64,000 bases of DNA from Mesorhizobium sp. M2E.F.Ca.ET.219.01.1.1. GTDB taxonomy: Bacteria > Pseudomonadota > Alphaproteobacteria > Rhizobiales > Rhizobiaceae. This document shows positions 24,974 through 33,238 of this stretch, piece after piece. The notes under the pieces were generated by a model that was not told the DNA's origin, did not search any database, and worked only from the letters and a program-made list of their open reading frames with translations. The first letter of the stretch is position 1; each line of letters starts with the position of its first letter. The DNA lies in assembly GCF_004016445.2 (NCBI RefSeq), contig NZ_SADT02000001.1:1593630-1657629 (forward strand). The letters run 5' to 3'. The translations under genes were made by a program, and so were the position numbers.

Positions 24974-25891
24974 TCAGCCGCCGAAGCGGCTCAGCCAGTG
25001 GCGGGCGAGGTCGGAGCGGCGGCAGACCCAGATGTCTGGGTTGGCAGTGATCTTGTCGAGGAAGCGTTCCAACCCGATCATGCGGCCCGGCCGGGCCGCC
25101 AGCCGGCAATGCAGCGACACCGTCATCATGCGCGGGGTCTTTTGGCTTTCCTTGAGCAGCCAGTCGATGCCGTCGCTTACATAGTCGAAGAACTGGCTTC
25201 CCGTCTCCAGGCCTGAGCCGCGCGAAAAGCGGCTGTCATTGTTGTCGAAGCTGTGCGGCACGACCAGATGCCGTTTGCCGCCGACATCGACGAAATAGGG
25301 CAGGTCGTCATTGTAGTCGTCGCAGTCGAACAGGAGGCCGCCATGCTCGACCACCAGCCTTCTGGTGTTGAGGCTTGGCCGGCCGGTGTACCAGCCCGTC
25401 GGATCGACGCCGGTGATCTCGCGGACTGCATCCACCGTCATGGCGATGTGCTGGCGCTCTTCCTCTTCGCTGAGCGGCGCGTAGTCGATCCAGCGCCAGC
25501 CATGGCAGACGATGTCGCTGCCGAGCGCAGCGATCGCCTTGCCCGCGGCCGGGTTTAGCTCCAGCGCGCGCCCGACGACATAGAAGGTGGGAACAACACC
25601 CTTGTCCTGAAACAACGAGATCAGCCGCCAGACGCCGACGCGCGAGCCGTATTCATAGAGCGATTCCATGTTGCGGTTGCGCAAGCCGGGTACGGCCGGC
25701 GACACGGCAAGATCGGACAGGATCGTCTCGGAAACGCCGTCGCCTTCGCCGATCGAGTATTCCGCGCCTTCCTCGTAATTGACGACGATGTTGAGCGCCA
25801 GTTTTGCGCCGCCGGGCCATTCAGCCTGCGGAGGCTGCTCGCCATAGCCGATGAAATCGCGGGCGGGCAGATACGGCATGTCGGACGTCAC
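24974..25891 (-). CDS. PuuE-like polysaccharide deacetylase family protein (allantoinase type)
   Basis: A 305-residue NodB-fold protein whose signatures NYEEGAEYSIGEGDG (about residue 40), SLYEYGSRVGVWRL (about 80), DIVCHGWRWIDY (about 128) and TGWYTGRPSLNTRRL (about 165) are those of the PuuE allantoinase group rather than sugar deacetylases. PuuE opens the hydantoin ring of allantoin. I choose the GTG at 25891 because GAGGGG lies ten bases upstream; an ATG at 25879 is too far from it. The gene follows a HisC-like aminotransferase gene on the same strand with 28 bases between. A cyclic ureide substrate fits the hydantoinase genes nearby, but allantoin is not proven. Confidence 0.82.
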   Translation of the reverse strand: MTSDMPYLPARDFIGYGEQPPQAEWPGGAKLALNIVVNYEEGAEYSIGEGDGVSETILSDLAVSPAVPGLRNRNMESLYEYGSRVGVWRLISLFQDKGVVPTFYVVGRALELNPAAGKAIAALGSDIVCHGWRWIDYAPLSEEEERQHIAMTVDAVREITGVDPTGWYTGRPSLNTRRLVVEHGGLLFDCDDYNDDLPYFVDVGGKRHLVVPHSFDNNDSRFSRGSGLETGSQFFDYVSDGIDWLLKESQKTPRMMTVSLHCRLAARPGRMIGLERFLDKITANPDIWVCRRSDLARHWLSRFGG

Positions 25892-25919
25892 GTCTTGAAA
25901 TCCCCTCGGATAAAAACCC

Positions 25920-26996
25920 TTACCAGCATTGCCGACCGCGCAGGGCGGTGAGCGCGCGCAGCGTGCGATCCATGACGTCCTGCGGCCCGATCGTGATGCG
26001 CAGGCAATCGGTGAGGCCGTAACCGGCGAGACCCCGCACGAAGATGTCGGCGCCACGTAGGGCGTTGTCGGCTGCCGCCGCTGCCGCCGTGTCGGCAAAG
26101 CGCACCAGGACGAAATTCGTCCGGCTTTCCGAGACCTCGTAGCCGGCGGCGCGCAAGCCTTGCGCGAAGCGGTCGCGAATGTCCGATGTGCGCGCCACCG
26201 TCGCGCGCATATGGGCCTGGTCCTCGACGGCCGCGACGGCCATGGCAAGGCTGACCGTCGAGACCTGGTTGGAATTTTGCATCTTGCGCACTTCGGCGGC
26301 GATCTGGGGCGCGAACAGGCCCCAGCCGATGCGCGCTCCGGCGAGACCGTATGCCTTGGACAGACTGCGCAGCACGACCGTGTCGCCGCGCCCGGCCAAC
26401 GCAAAAACGGCTTGCGGATCCTGGTCGTCGAATTCGCCGTAGGCCTGATCGATCATCAGGAGAACGTCGCCGGGCAGCGCCGCGCGCAGGCGCAGCAGCT
26501 CGGCGTTCTTGATGCGCGTGCCGGTGGGGTTGCCCGGATTGCAGACGAAGATGATGCGCGTCGCAGGCGACACCGCCGCCAGGATCGCGTCGATCGACAC
26601 CTCGTAGCCGCGCTCCGCGGCCTTGACGTAGGTCGCCCCGACACGGGCTGCCGCCGAGGCGGCAAAATTATAGGCATAGTCCGTGCCCAGCACGGCCGCG
26701 CCGGGACCGGCGAAGGCCGCGATAGTGCAGGCGATCAGCTCCATCGAGCCGGCGCCGCACAGGACAAGGTCGCGCTCGACGCCATACGCCGTGGCGATCG
26801 TATCGCGCAGCAAGGTCCAGTCCGGATCCGGATAAAGGTGGCTGCGCGCCACGGCGTCGCGGCCTGCTTCGATTGCGCTTGGGCTGGGTGGGAAAGCGCT
26901 CTCGTTCTGCGCCAGCGTCGGCCGGTCGTAGCCGCCGAAATTCGCCAGCGCGAAAGCGGACATGGCCTCGATATGGGCGGTGGCTTTCAAAGGCAC
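25920..26996 (-). CDS. HisC-like PLP-dependent class I/II aminotransferase
   Basis: A 358-residue fold-type I aminotransferase of the histidinol-phosphate aminotransferase group. Motifs are FVCNPGNPTGT near residue 148, VLLMIDQAYGEFD near 178 and the PLP-lysine in VLRSLSKAYGLAGARIGW near 210. It is unlikely to be the biosynthetic HisC, because it pairs with a PuuE-like gene and no his genes are near. A catabolic or D-/beta-amino acid transamination is possible. The upstream 230 bases (26997-27226) contain no convincing gene and presumably the promoter. Confidence 0.8.
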   Translation of the reverse strand: MPLKATAHIEAMSAFALANFGGYDRPTLAQNESAFPPSPSAIEAGRDAVARSHLYPDPDWTLLRDTIATAYGVERDLVLCGAGSMELIACTIAAFAGPGAAVLGTDYAYNFAASAAARVGATYVKAAERGYEVSIDAILAAVSPATRIIFVCNPGNPTGTRIKNAELLRLRAALPGDVLLMIDQAYGEFDDQDPQAVFALAGRGDTVVLRSLSKAYGLAGARIGWGLFAPQIAAEVRKMQNSNQVSTVSLAMAVAAVEDQAHMRATVARTSDIRDRFAQGLRAAGYEVSESRTNFVLVRFADTAAAAAADNALRGADIFVRGLAGYGLTDCLRITIGPQDVMDRTLRALTALRGRQCW

Positions 26997-27226
26997 GGCA
27001 TGGTCCGGCTATCGGCTTGTCGGCAAGGTGTTGCACAACGAGGCTAAGGCAGGCCGATCAAGCCGCAAAGCAAAATTCGCCGGCACAATGGCTATGGGAT
27101 TTTGGCCCATGCGGGTGAGGGTAGAGGCGGTGGCGCATGCCCTCTCGTCGTTAGCCGGACCAGCCGGCTTTCCTGCGATTGGGTTTTCGTGATTGTCATC
27201 AACTCGCCCTGCGAGGCGTTCAGGGT

Positions 27227-27409
27227 TTATTTAAATGCGTCGTGGTTGACGGTGATGGCTGGAGGCTTCCAACTGCCGCCTCCCGGCATGTCCAACGATG
27301 CGTTACGGAAACTCCGCTCGACTTCGGCGGTGTAGGTGCCGTCGTTCTCGAAGCGGTCCCACAGAATGAAGCCAACAATGAGCGCGATGACGAACAAGGG
27401 CCAACGCAT
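27227..27409 (-). CDS. Small membrane-anchored hypothetical protein (60 aa)
   Basis: The 60-residue product has one N-terminal hydrophobic segment (WPLFVIALIVGFILW, residues 3-17) followed by a polar tail rich in charged residues, so it is probably inner-membrane anchored with a periplasmic tail or a lipid-less secreted peptide. The ATG at 27409 is preferred over an upstream in-frame start, as the hydrophobic segment then begins at residue 3. I do not recognise a family. It lies at the left border of the glycan locus, downstream of the GT25 gene on the same strand. Confidence 0.5.
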   Translation of the reverse strand: MRWPLFVIALIVGFILWDRFENDGTYTAEVERSFRNASLDMPGGGSWKPPAITVNHDAFK

Positions 27410-27590
27410 CAGACAAACCCTCAGATGCCCGATCGATATTATCCAACTGCGGATCAACAAATACAAGCTTTTGCTAATATATGGCCTGACAACGGTGCAC
27501 AAATTGCTCGGGGACCAGCTTCGGCGCCGCCGATGTTCCCATCAGGCCGGCGCCGGAGCCGGTCAGGATGACGGACGATCCCGCGGGCAG

Positions 27591-28475
27591 TTACTCGCCC
27601 TGCAGCTCCGGAACATGTTCGTTGAGGCTGTCATCCACAATCGCCTGATAGCTGGCATGGATCGAAGGTAGTGGCGACACGCGCCGGCGCTCCGCATGCC
27701 GGAACGATTTCCATTTGGCGCCGGCAAGTCGCAGCTGGCCAATGGCCCGACGGACGAGCAGCCTGGGGTTGCTAAGTTTCCGGGCAAGGCTCATGTCCCG
27801 GGTGATCGTCGTTGCTCCCAGGCGGGGCAGATGATGGCCGAATATCCCGCGCATCTTATCCATAGGCGCGGCAAAGCCGGGATCGGCCTGCAACCGGCTC
27901 ACCCCTCGAGCATTCCAGATATAGATGTCGGCGATCGGACCCCGGCGGCCAATATCCGCGACGAGCCGGGTTGCAGCATCGGGCGTTAGAAAATAGGCTC
28001 CCGAGCCACTCGTTCCAATCAGCATCTCAAAGATGCGGCAATCGCCGAGCCCTTCGAGCGTCACGGGTTCGGTCGACAGATGCCGCAAGTCTCTACGGGC
28101 TTCGAGGTTGATCGCAATGGCACCTTTTACCGCTGCGGCATGACGCAGGAAGGCGGCGATCTCGGGGGCGAGCACCACGTCGTCTTCCAAGATCAGCGTG
28201 TTCACGCCGCTCCTGATCACCTGCTGCCAGCACGCTTGATGGCTAAGCAGGCAGCCCACTTCAGACCGGCTTAGAGGACGTTCCCACAAATAGGCGTGCT
28301 TGCGGAATTCGTCGTCGGGCAGCAAAGCTCCGTCGACAGCCTCCAGCCTTCGGAACGTCGTCCCGATCCGCCGAAACTGCCTTTCCTGAAGCCTTAACCT
28401 GTCTACGGATTTATTCAGGTTTATCAGAAGGATATCCGTCGTGCCGGCTGTGCTTTCTATTTCGGTTGAACCCAT
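27591..28475 (-). CDS. Glycosyltransferase family 25 (LPS-type)
   Basis: A 294-residue GT25 family protein. ILLINLNKSVDRLRLQERQF near residue 15 is the family N-terminus, VGCLLSHQACWQQVI near 75 and LILEDDVVL near 95 hold the acidic metal-binding motif, and SGAYFLTPDAATRLV near 160 is conserved. GT25 enzymes add galactose or glucose to LPS or LOS cores. The ATG at 28475 is chosen over a GTG four codons upstream. It marks the left side of a surface-glycan cluster. Confidence 0.85.
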   Translation of the reverse strand: MGSTEIESTAGTTDILLINLNKSVDRLRLQERQFRRIGTTFRRLEAVDGALLPDDEFRKHAYLWERPLSRSEVGCLLSHQACWQQVIRSGVNTLILEDDVVLAPEIAAFLRHAAAVKGAIAINLEARRDLRHLSTEPVTLEGLGDCRIFEMLIGTSGSGAYFLTPDAATRLVADIGRRGPIADIYIWNARGVSRLQADPGFAAPMDKMRGIFGHHLPRLGATTITRDMSLARKLSNPRLLVRRAIGQLRLAGAKWKSFRHAERRRVSPLPSIHASYQAIVDDSLNEHVPELQGE

Positions 28476-28729
28476 ACCTGATGACACCCTCGGCGGATTA
28501 GCGCGAATTCAAATGACGCATCCATTGGCCTCGTTGGACCTTTGCCAGGGCCTTCATCTAGACGAGGACAATCGCGCATTCCATTTCGACCTTCAAGCCG
28601 ATCCGGGCTTCGCGGCGACCGGAGATCCCGTTGTCGGTCTGCTCCGGAATTAATCGAAGTGATTTAAATTTAAGCTGGCAATCTTGCTCGCATTTTGCTT
28701 TTATTTGCTCTGGCTCGGGAGATCGCCAA

Positions 28730-28927
28730 ATGTTTTCGTCGTGGAAGATTATTGTATTGATGTCCGGCTTATCCGGCTTGATCGGCACCACAGCGATAAG
28801 TTACTTGTTGGCGCGAGTCGGAGTCGGTGACCGTGCTAGTATACTGGTCGCCGCTACTGTAATGTGTGCCGTTTGTTCGGTGGCAGGCTATCATGAAGGA
28901 ATTGAGGAAGGCATTAGCGCCGCCTGA
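28730..28927 (+). CDS. Small two-helix membrane protein (65 aa)
   Basis: A 65-residue open frame with a good GGGAG Shine-Dalgarno nine bases upstream of ATG and two hydrophobic segments (about residues 5-25 and 33-51). The stretch is AT-richer than its neighbours. It is the only plus-strand gene among minus-strand glycosyltransferases. An antisense open frame (28558-28791) overlaps it and cannot be fully excluded, but the membrane-protein pattern and ribosome site favour this strand. No family recognised. Confidence 0.45.
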   Translation: MFSSWKIIVLMSGLSGLIGTTAISYLLARVGVGDRASILVAATVMCAVCSVAGYHEGIEEGISAA

Positions 28928-29011
28928 TCGAAAAATAGCCTTTCCCGAAAGAGCAGGGGTCTCCTAGCGCTGGTTCAGTGTCTTGCGAATGGCTGGCGGA
29001 TACCGAGGGCA

Positions 29012-29725
29012 TCAGCTTGCCCACCTGATCAATTCCGACCTCCATTCGTCGGCATAAGCACAATGCTCATAGCCGGGCATGGCGGGGGTTCCGTCCGTAA
29101 AATGCACGATGGAGGGATCAATCCCTGGATCCGAGTGACCGACCAGCCAGTTCCACTCGGGCGACAGTTCGCCGATCAGATCGTCTTCCAGCCAGCAGAA
29201 ACGGTGCAGGTCCCGCCCGGGTACGGAGTTGACAAGTTCAAGCGTCAGAGCCTTGTTCGCCGGATGGTCGCAGTTAAAAAGCATGACGCTCGACCAGTTC
29301 TTGCGGGCATAACGGAGCTGGGCCTGCCCATCCATTTTAACGTCCACCGTCGGCTGGTGATTGTGCTTGACCACCATCACCGCCTTTGACGGGTCCGCAA
29401 GACCGAAAAGCCGCTGCAGGTCCCTGCGGACCAGCATGTCGCAATCCATAAACAAAGCCCAACCCGAATTCGCCAGATGCGGCACCAGGAAACGAGAGCA
29501 GGCGAACTCCGTTGCCATTGGAGCTTCAGAAATCTCATCCCACAGGCGGCCGTCCTTCCGGCTTGTCGGGCGGGTGTAGAGCCCCCGAGCCCTGAGATCC
29601 GCCAACACCACCCCGCGCGCCGACACGGGTGAGATCATGTGGCGCCTTATCGAGTTGCGAGCGACCGCAAACGCATCGATTTCACGAGGATCGAAACCGA
29701 TCCAGATTGACTGCTTACCCGCCAT
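29012..29725 (-). CDS. GT8-like glycosyltransferase
   Basis: A 237-residue protein with a GT-A type fold suggested by ALFMDCDMLVRRDLQRLF (about residue 90; DxD metal site) and the acceptor-side segment RKNWSSVMLFNCDHP near 140, which is typical of GT8-like and related sugar transferases. The N-terminus IWIGFDPREIDAFAVARNSI is common in this family. An AGGGA ribosome site precedes the ATG. Donor and acceptor are unknown. It is transcribed with the GT2 gene 50 bases upstream. Confidence 0.72.
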   Translation of the reverse strand: MAGKQSIWIGFDPREIDAFAVARNSIRRHMISPVSARGVVLADLRARGLYTRPTSRKDGRLWDEISEAPMATEFACSRFLVPHLANSGWALFMDCDMLVRRDLQRLFGLADPSKAVMVVKHNHQPTVDVKMDGQAQLRYARKNWSSVMLFNCDHPANKALTLELVNSVPGRDLHRFCWLEDDLIGELSPEWNWLVGHSDPGIDPSIVHFTDGTPAMPGYEHCAYADEWRSELIRWAS

Positions 29726-29775
29726 TTAATTCCCTGCGCAAATAATCGTCGAAAGATCTATAATCGGAGACTTGC

Positions 29776-30564
29776 TCAATTCATTTTTATAGCCGGGGTT
29801 TCACGTACCGGTATATCGGCGCGGCCGGCGGATGGGGCGGCCGACCATTTGCTATAGGTATAAGTCGCGCAGTATCCGGCCACCAGAAGACCAACTGCTC
29901 CATCAAGCATGCCGAAACGAATAACATAGCTGTTAAGATAAGCCCAGGCGGAGTGGAGGATCGCCTTCGTGATGGATCCTTTCTTTCCCATATTTTCCAT
30001 ATGCGTAGACGACGCTTGGGCATACATCTGAATCTTACGGTGCGCGTCACCGAGATCGGTTACGCAATCATGCTCCAGGGGGCGGGAAAGGCGAGACAGG
30101 TTACCTCGCAAGACAACTTTCTCGTGGACAGGATAGTCGGTGAAGCGACCAGCATCCCTGCGAAACAGGCGCAGGACATAGTCCGCAGACCAGCTTCCAT
30201 GGTTTACAACGCGTCCGCAGAAGCGCGATTTCCGGGGGATCTCGAAACCTGCACAGCCTCGCGGGTCCGCAATGGCTTTCTTTATTTCCGCGGCGAGAGA
30301 AGCGTCCACCCACTCATCGGCATCCAACGACAGTACCCAGTCTCCGGTGACTGCGGCAAGCGCGCGGCCTTTTTGAACGCCGAAGCCCGGCCAGTCTTCG
30401 GTGACGTGCACTTCAGCACCCATGGCAGCAGCGATCTCACGGGTCCTGTCTGTGCTGCCACTGTCGACGACGACGATTTCGTCGGCAAAGCCAACCGAAC
30501 GCAAACAACGCTCGATGCACGCCTCTTCGTTAAGGGTGATGACGATGACCGATAGCTTCGGCAT
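29776..30564 (-). CDS. Glycosyltransferase family 2 (WaaE/KdtX-like)
   Basis: A 262-residue GT2 enzyme resembling the WaaE/KdtX-type core glucosyltransferases. LSVIVITLNEEACIERCLRSV is the N-terminal nucleotide-sugar domain, IVVVDSGSTDRT and VLSLDADEWVD carry the conserved aspartates, and YVLRLFRRDAGRFTDYPVHEKV is the acceptor region. The C-terminus has two hydrophobic stretches that could dock it at the membrane. Two tandem ATG codons occur (30567 and 30564); the second fits the GGG ribosome site better. Likely adds a hexose to a core or O-chain. Confidence 0.85.
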   Translation of the reverse strand: MPKLSVIVITLNEEACIERCLRSVGFADEIVVVDSGSTDRTREIAAAMGAEVHVTEDWPGFGVQKGRALAAVTGDWVLSLDADEWVDASLAAEIKKAIADPRGCAGFEIPRKSRFCGRVVNHGSWSADYVLRLFRRDAGRFTDYPVHEKVVLRGNLSRLSRPLEHDCVTDLGDAHRKIQMYAQASSTHMENMGKKGSITKAILHSAWAYLNSYVIRFGMLDGAVGLLVAGYCATYTYSKWSAAPSAGRADIPVRETPAIKMN

Positions 30565-30605
30565 CATCTCAACCCATCGATCAACGGCCAAGGTCCGTTG
30601 AATTT

Positions 30606-30725
30606 ATGATCAGTGAACATCCGCCCCCGGACCTCCAAGCCAGAATGAGGTCGGCAATCGCCGACATCGCGACGTACAACGAATTTACGGACGGCCCTCT
30701 TTCCGCCGATTTAGAACATTCGTAA
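30606..30725 (+). CDS. Possible 39-aa ORF, divergent from GT2 gene
   Basis: A short plus-strand frame beginning ATG ATC AGT with a mixed, protein-like composition (segment IADIATYNEFTDGPL). A weak AAGG lies about 12 bases upstream. There is no recognisable domain and no homology can be tested here. The rest of 30565-30836 shows nothing else I can identify apart from presumed divergent promoter space. Confidence 0.2.
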   Translation: MISEHPPPDLQARMRSAIADIATYNEFTDGPLSADLEHS

Positions 30726-30836
30726 ACGCGAATATGCCCCAACGGCAGCTATCAACGCAAGCCTGTCGGGGCGGGTGAGGGCAACAATAGGCCGGTGGAA
30801 CTGTCGTTGGCTAACAAAGTTGCGCCGCGGTCACAC

Positions 30837-32039
30837 TTAAATCCGCTGCGCGGCCGCTGCCTGTTCTCGACGCTTTTCCGCCAGGACGCTTTCATAGAGG
30901 GAGACGGTCCTGTCGATCATGGTGTCGAGGCCGTACTGGCTCGCAGCCTGCCTGAGCAAATGGGCGGTCTCCCCCGAGCGGGAGTGCTGCAGGGCTCGAC
31001 GGAGGCTCGTCGCGAGCTCATCCCGCTCCGCAATATTGCAGACAAGGGCAGGGTCGAAGCGCTCGACCAGCTCGCGGCCGCCGCACATCGTGCTCACCAC
31101 GGTCGGCAGCCCGCATGCCATGGCCTCCAGAACCACAGTCCCGAAGGGCTCGTACACCGATGGAAGGGCGGCGATGTCCGCGGCCCCGTACCATGGCCTC
31201 ACATCCTTTTGCGGCCCGACGAATTTCACACGGTCACCCAGGCCGCGCTTTTGCGCGAGGCGCCTGAAAGTCTCCATTCGGGTATCGTGCCCGACGACCC
31301 ACAGTTCCGGAAGGGACTCCAGAATCGCCGTGGCCTCGATGAGAGGTGCGAGACCCTTTCTTGTGAAGCCGGAGCCGACGAACAGAATGACGGGCTTATC
31401 CGGGAGAACATTCAGCTGCGCCCTGACCCTTGCCCGGTGCTCGTCGCGCAGCGCAACGTTGTACGCGGCCAGAGAGATACCATTGGGTATGTGGTGGATC
31501 CTGTCGGCCGGAAAATCATAGTGGCGACGAATGTCGTCGGCCACCATTTTCGATATGGCGATCACGGCCCTGAGCCCTGCGCTTCGAAAGGTAAGCCGCT
31601 CAAGACGCAGCATTTCCTTGTGAAACAGGCTGAGACTGAGCCCTGCGCCGTCCAATTTCGACAGCCGGCGGCGCTCGGCGAGGTAGGCTGCATGGACTCC
31701 CTCTCCGGCGCGAAAGATATCACAGCAGGGCAACCTGTCGTTGCTCTGGACAAGCACCGGCGCCGGGTCGAGCTGCGAAATCCTGCGACACGCCGCCGTG
31801 GCGAAGGATCGAGCCCGCCACGCACGCGGGAAGTGGCGGCCGGTGCAGCGAATGAACTCTATGCCTTCGCTAGCCGGCCAGTCGCCGGACATGATCGCGA
31901 CCGCCATGTCCCTCGCGCGGAATTCCTTGGCTATCGTGTCGAGCATGATCTCGCCGCCGCCGAATGGCGAATATTGCCGGCGCACAAACAGAATGGGCTT
32001 CCGGGAGGTGCCGTCGGGCCGGAGAGCTGTTGTCTGCAT
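30837..32039 (-). CDS. Glycosyltransferase family 4 (WaaG-like)
   Basis: A 400-residue GT-B enzyme of family 4. The N-terminus PILFVRRQYSPFGGGEIML is the acceptor-side glycine-rich loop. VIAISKMVADDIRRHY and IHHIPNGISLAAYN precede the C-terminal donor domain with VILFVGSGFTRKGLAPLI and the EX7E motif in YEPFGTVVLEAMACGLP near residue 310. The pattern resembles LPS core glucosyltransferase WaaG. A GC-rich hairpin lies directly before its start and overlaps the only Shine-Dalgarno-like run. Confidence 0.87.
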   Translation of the reverse strand: MQTTALRPDGTSRKPILFVRRQYSPFGGGEIMLDTIAKEFRARDMAVAIMSGDWPASEGIEFIRCTGRHFPRAWRARSFATAACRRISQLDPAPVLVQSNDRLPCCDIFRAGEGVHAAYLAERRRLSKLDGAGLSLSLFHKEMLRLERLTFRSAGLRAVIAISKMVADDIRRHYDFPADRIHHIPNGISLAAYNVALRDEHRARVRAQLNVLPDKPVILFVGSGFTRKGLAPLIEATAILESLPELWVVGHDTRMETFRRLAQKRGLGDRVKFVGPQKDVRPWYGAADIAALPSVYEPFGTVVLEAMACGLPTVVSTMCGGRELVERFDPALVCNIAERDELATSLRRALQHSRSGETAHLLRQAASQYGLDTMIDRTVSLYESVLAEKRREQAAAAQRI

Positions 32040-32049
32040 CTAGAGGGCA

Positions 32050-32071
32050 CCCCCGCTGTCTCAAGCGGGGG
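32050..32071 (-). promoter_or_regulatory. Hairpin covering the ribosome-binding site of the GT4 gene
   Basis: A perfect eight-base-pair stem (CCCCCGCT / AGCGGGGG) with a six-base loop. On the minus strand its 3' arm carries the GGGGG run that would serve as Shine-Dalgarno ten bases before the GT4 ATG (32039). Folded, it would hide the ribosome site, a simple translational switch. It could also be a transcription hairpin, but no T-run follows on either strand. Confidence 0.45.
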
Positions 32072-32142
32072 GATGTAGGAAAGCCCGGCGCCAAGCCGAT
32101 CGATCCGCTTCCGGCTCCCGTCAGCTTGCGGTTTGTTTAGCA

Positions 32143-33222
32143 TTGCTGCATTTAGCAGGCAAAGATCAACCCGGCGCCCGGTCTGAAGCCTTTTTGGTCC
32201 AGGCCCCGGACGTTCGGTCACTTCTGGCATGGGGAAACGCGACATTGAGCAGAACGGCCTGGCCAAGCGTTGTGCGCAGAAGCATAACCGACACGGCCTT
32301 TTACCGGCTACGGCATGGCCTGAGCGGCGCGGAGGTTACTTCGGCAAAACCGGTCTTGCCGCTGAAGCCGGACGATCTGTCCTTGATCGTTGTCGTTCGC
32401 AACGAGGCCGAACGGCTGGCGCCGTTCCTGAGGCATTATCGCGAACTTGGGATCACCAGATTCGCCGTGCTCGATGACCGTTCCACCGACGGTACGGCGG
32501 AAATGCTCTCCGCGCAGCCGGACGTCGACCTGTTCCGTTCGCCGATAAGCTATGCGCAGGCGGACCTTGGGAACCTGTGGAGACAGCGTATCGCGCGGAT
32601 ATACGGACAGCCGCGGTGGCATGTCACGGTGGATGCTGACGAATACCTTGTCTATGAGGGCATGGATCGCCATCCGCTCGGCGCGCTGATCCGCTGGCTG
32701 GAACGGCGGAAGATGTCACGTCTGCTGGCGCCGATGATCGATATGTACCCCGGCGGCAACATCTGGGATGCAAGATTCGATCCTGGCGTGCCGCCGTGGC
32801 AGGTGGCCGATCATTTCGACAGCACCGGCTATCAGGTGACCAGGAGCCCCCGGGGCGTGAAAATAACCGGCGGGCCCAGGACCCGGCTTTTCGACCGGCA
32901 GCACAAGCTGATGAAATTTCCGCTCATCTATGTCGACCGGCCAACCATCTTCACCTCGATCCACGCGCCGCTGCCCTACTGGCGCAACTACGCGGACGCG
33001 TTCGGCGCGCTGCTTCACTTCAAGTTCTTCTCCGACTTCAACGAAAAGGCGCGGGCCGCGGTGGAGGAGGGGCAGTACTGGAACGGCGCCGCCAAATATC
33101 GCCAGTATCACGCGGTCTCGAGCGAAAGGGCGGTGCTCAGCGCGATGACGGACCATTCGGTGCGTTATCAAGGCGTGCGGAGCCTGGCCGAAACCAACCT
33201 GATCAAGCCGATCGACTGGTAG
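32143..33222 (+). CDS. GT2-like glycosyltransferase (Glyco_tranf_2_4 type)
   Basis: Up to 359 residues; the enzymatic core starts near residue 78 with LSLIVVVRNEAERLAPFLRHY, followed by FAVLDDRSTDGTAEML and WHVTVDADEYLVYEGMD, the DxD-like site. This is the pattern of the Glyco_tranf_2_4 group of GT2-like enzymes common in alphaproteobacterial surface loci. The start is uncertain: 32143 is a TTG and no clear ribosome site precedes it; later GTG or TTG codons before residue 65 would also keep the domain. It converges on the sulfotransferase gene at 33239. Confidence 0.75.
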   Translation: MLHLAGKDQPGARSEAFLVQAPDVRSLLAWGNATLSRTAWPSVVRRSITDTAFYRLRHGLSGAEVTSAKPVLPLKPDDLSLIVVVRNEAERLAPFLRHYRELGITRFAVLDDRSTDGTAEMLSAQPDVDLFRSPISYAQADLGNLWRQRIARIYGQPRWHVTVDADEYLVYEGMDRHPLGALIRWLERRKMSRLLAPMIDMYPGGNIWDARFDPGVPPWQVADHFDSTGYQVTRSPRGVKITGGPRTRLFDRQHKLMKFPLIYVDRPTIFTSIHAPLPYWRNYADAFGALLHFKFFSDFNEKARAAVEEGQYWNGAAKYRQYHAVSSERAVLSAMTDHSVRYQGVRSLAETNLIKPIDW

Positions 33223-33238
33223 GCAGGAACTCCCGACT

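Noticed and set aside
1..27000. Ergothioneine or hercynine degradation as the role of region 1
   Set aside because: Hydantoin and trimethylamine chemistry would fit, but no ergothionase/histidine-ammonia-lyase-like or urocanase-like gene is present in the window.
1..27000. Classical creatinine pathway
   Set aside because: N-carbamoylsarcosine amidase and sarcosine oxidase would fit, but the ATP-dependent N-methylhydantoinase (HyuA/HyuB type) and creatininase/deaminase genes are not seen.
28558..28791. Minus-strand 77-residue frame overlapping the small membrane-protein gene
   Set aside because: No recognisable feature; the opposite frame has a good ribosome site and a membrane-protein pattern.
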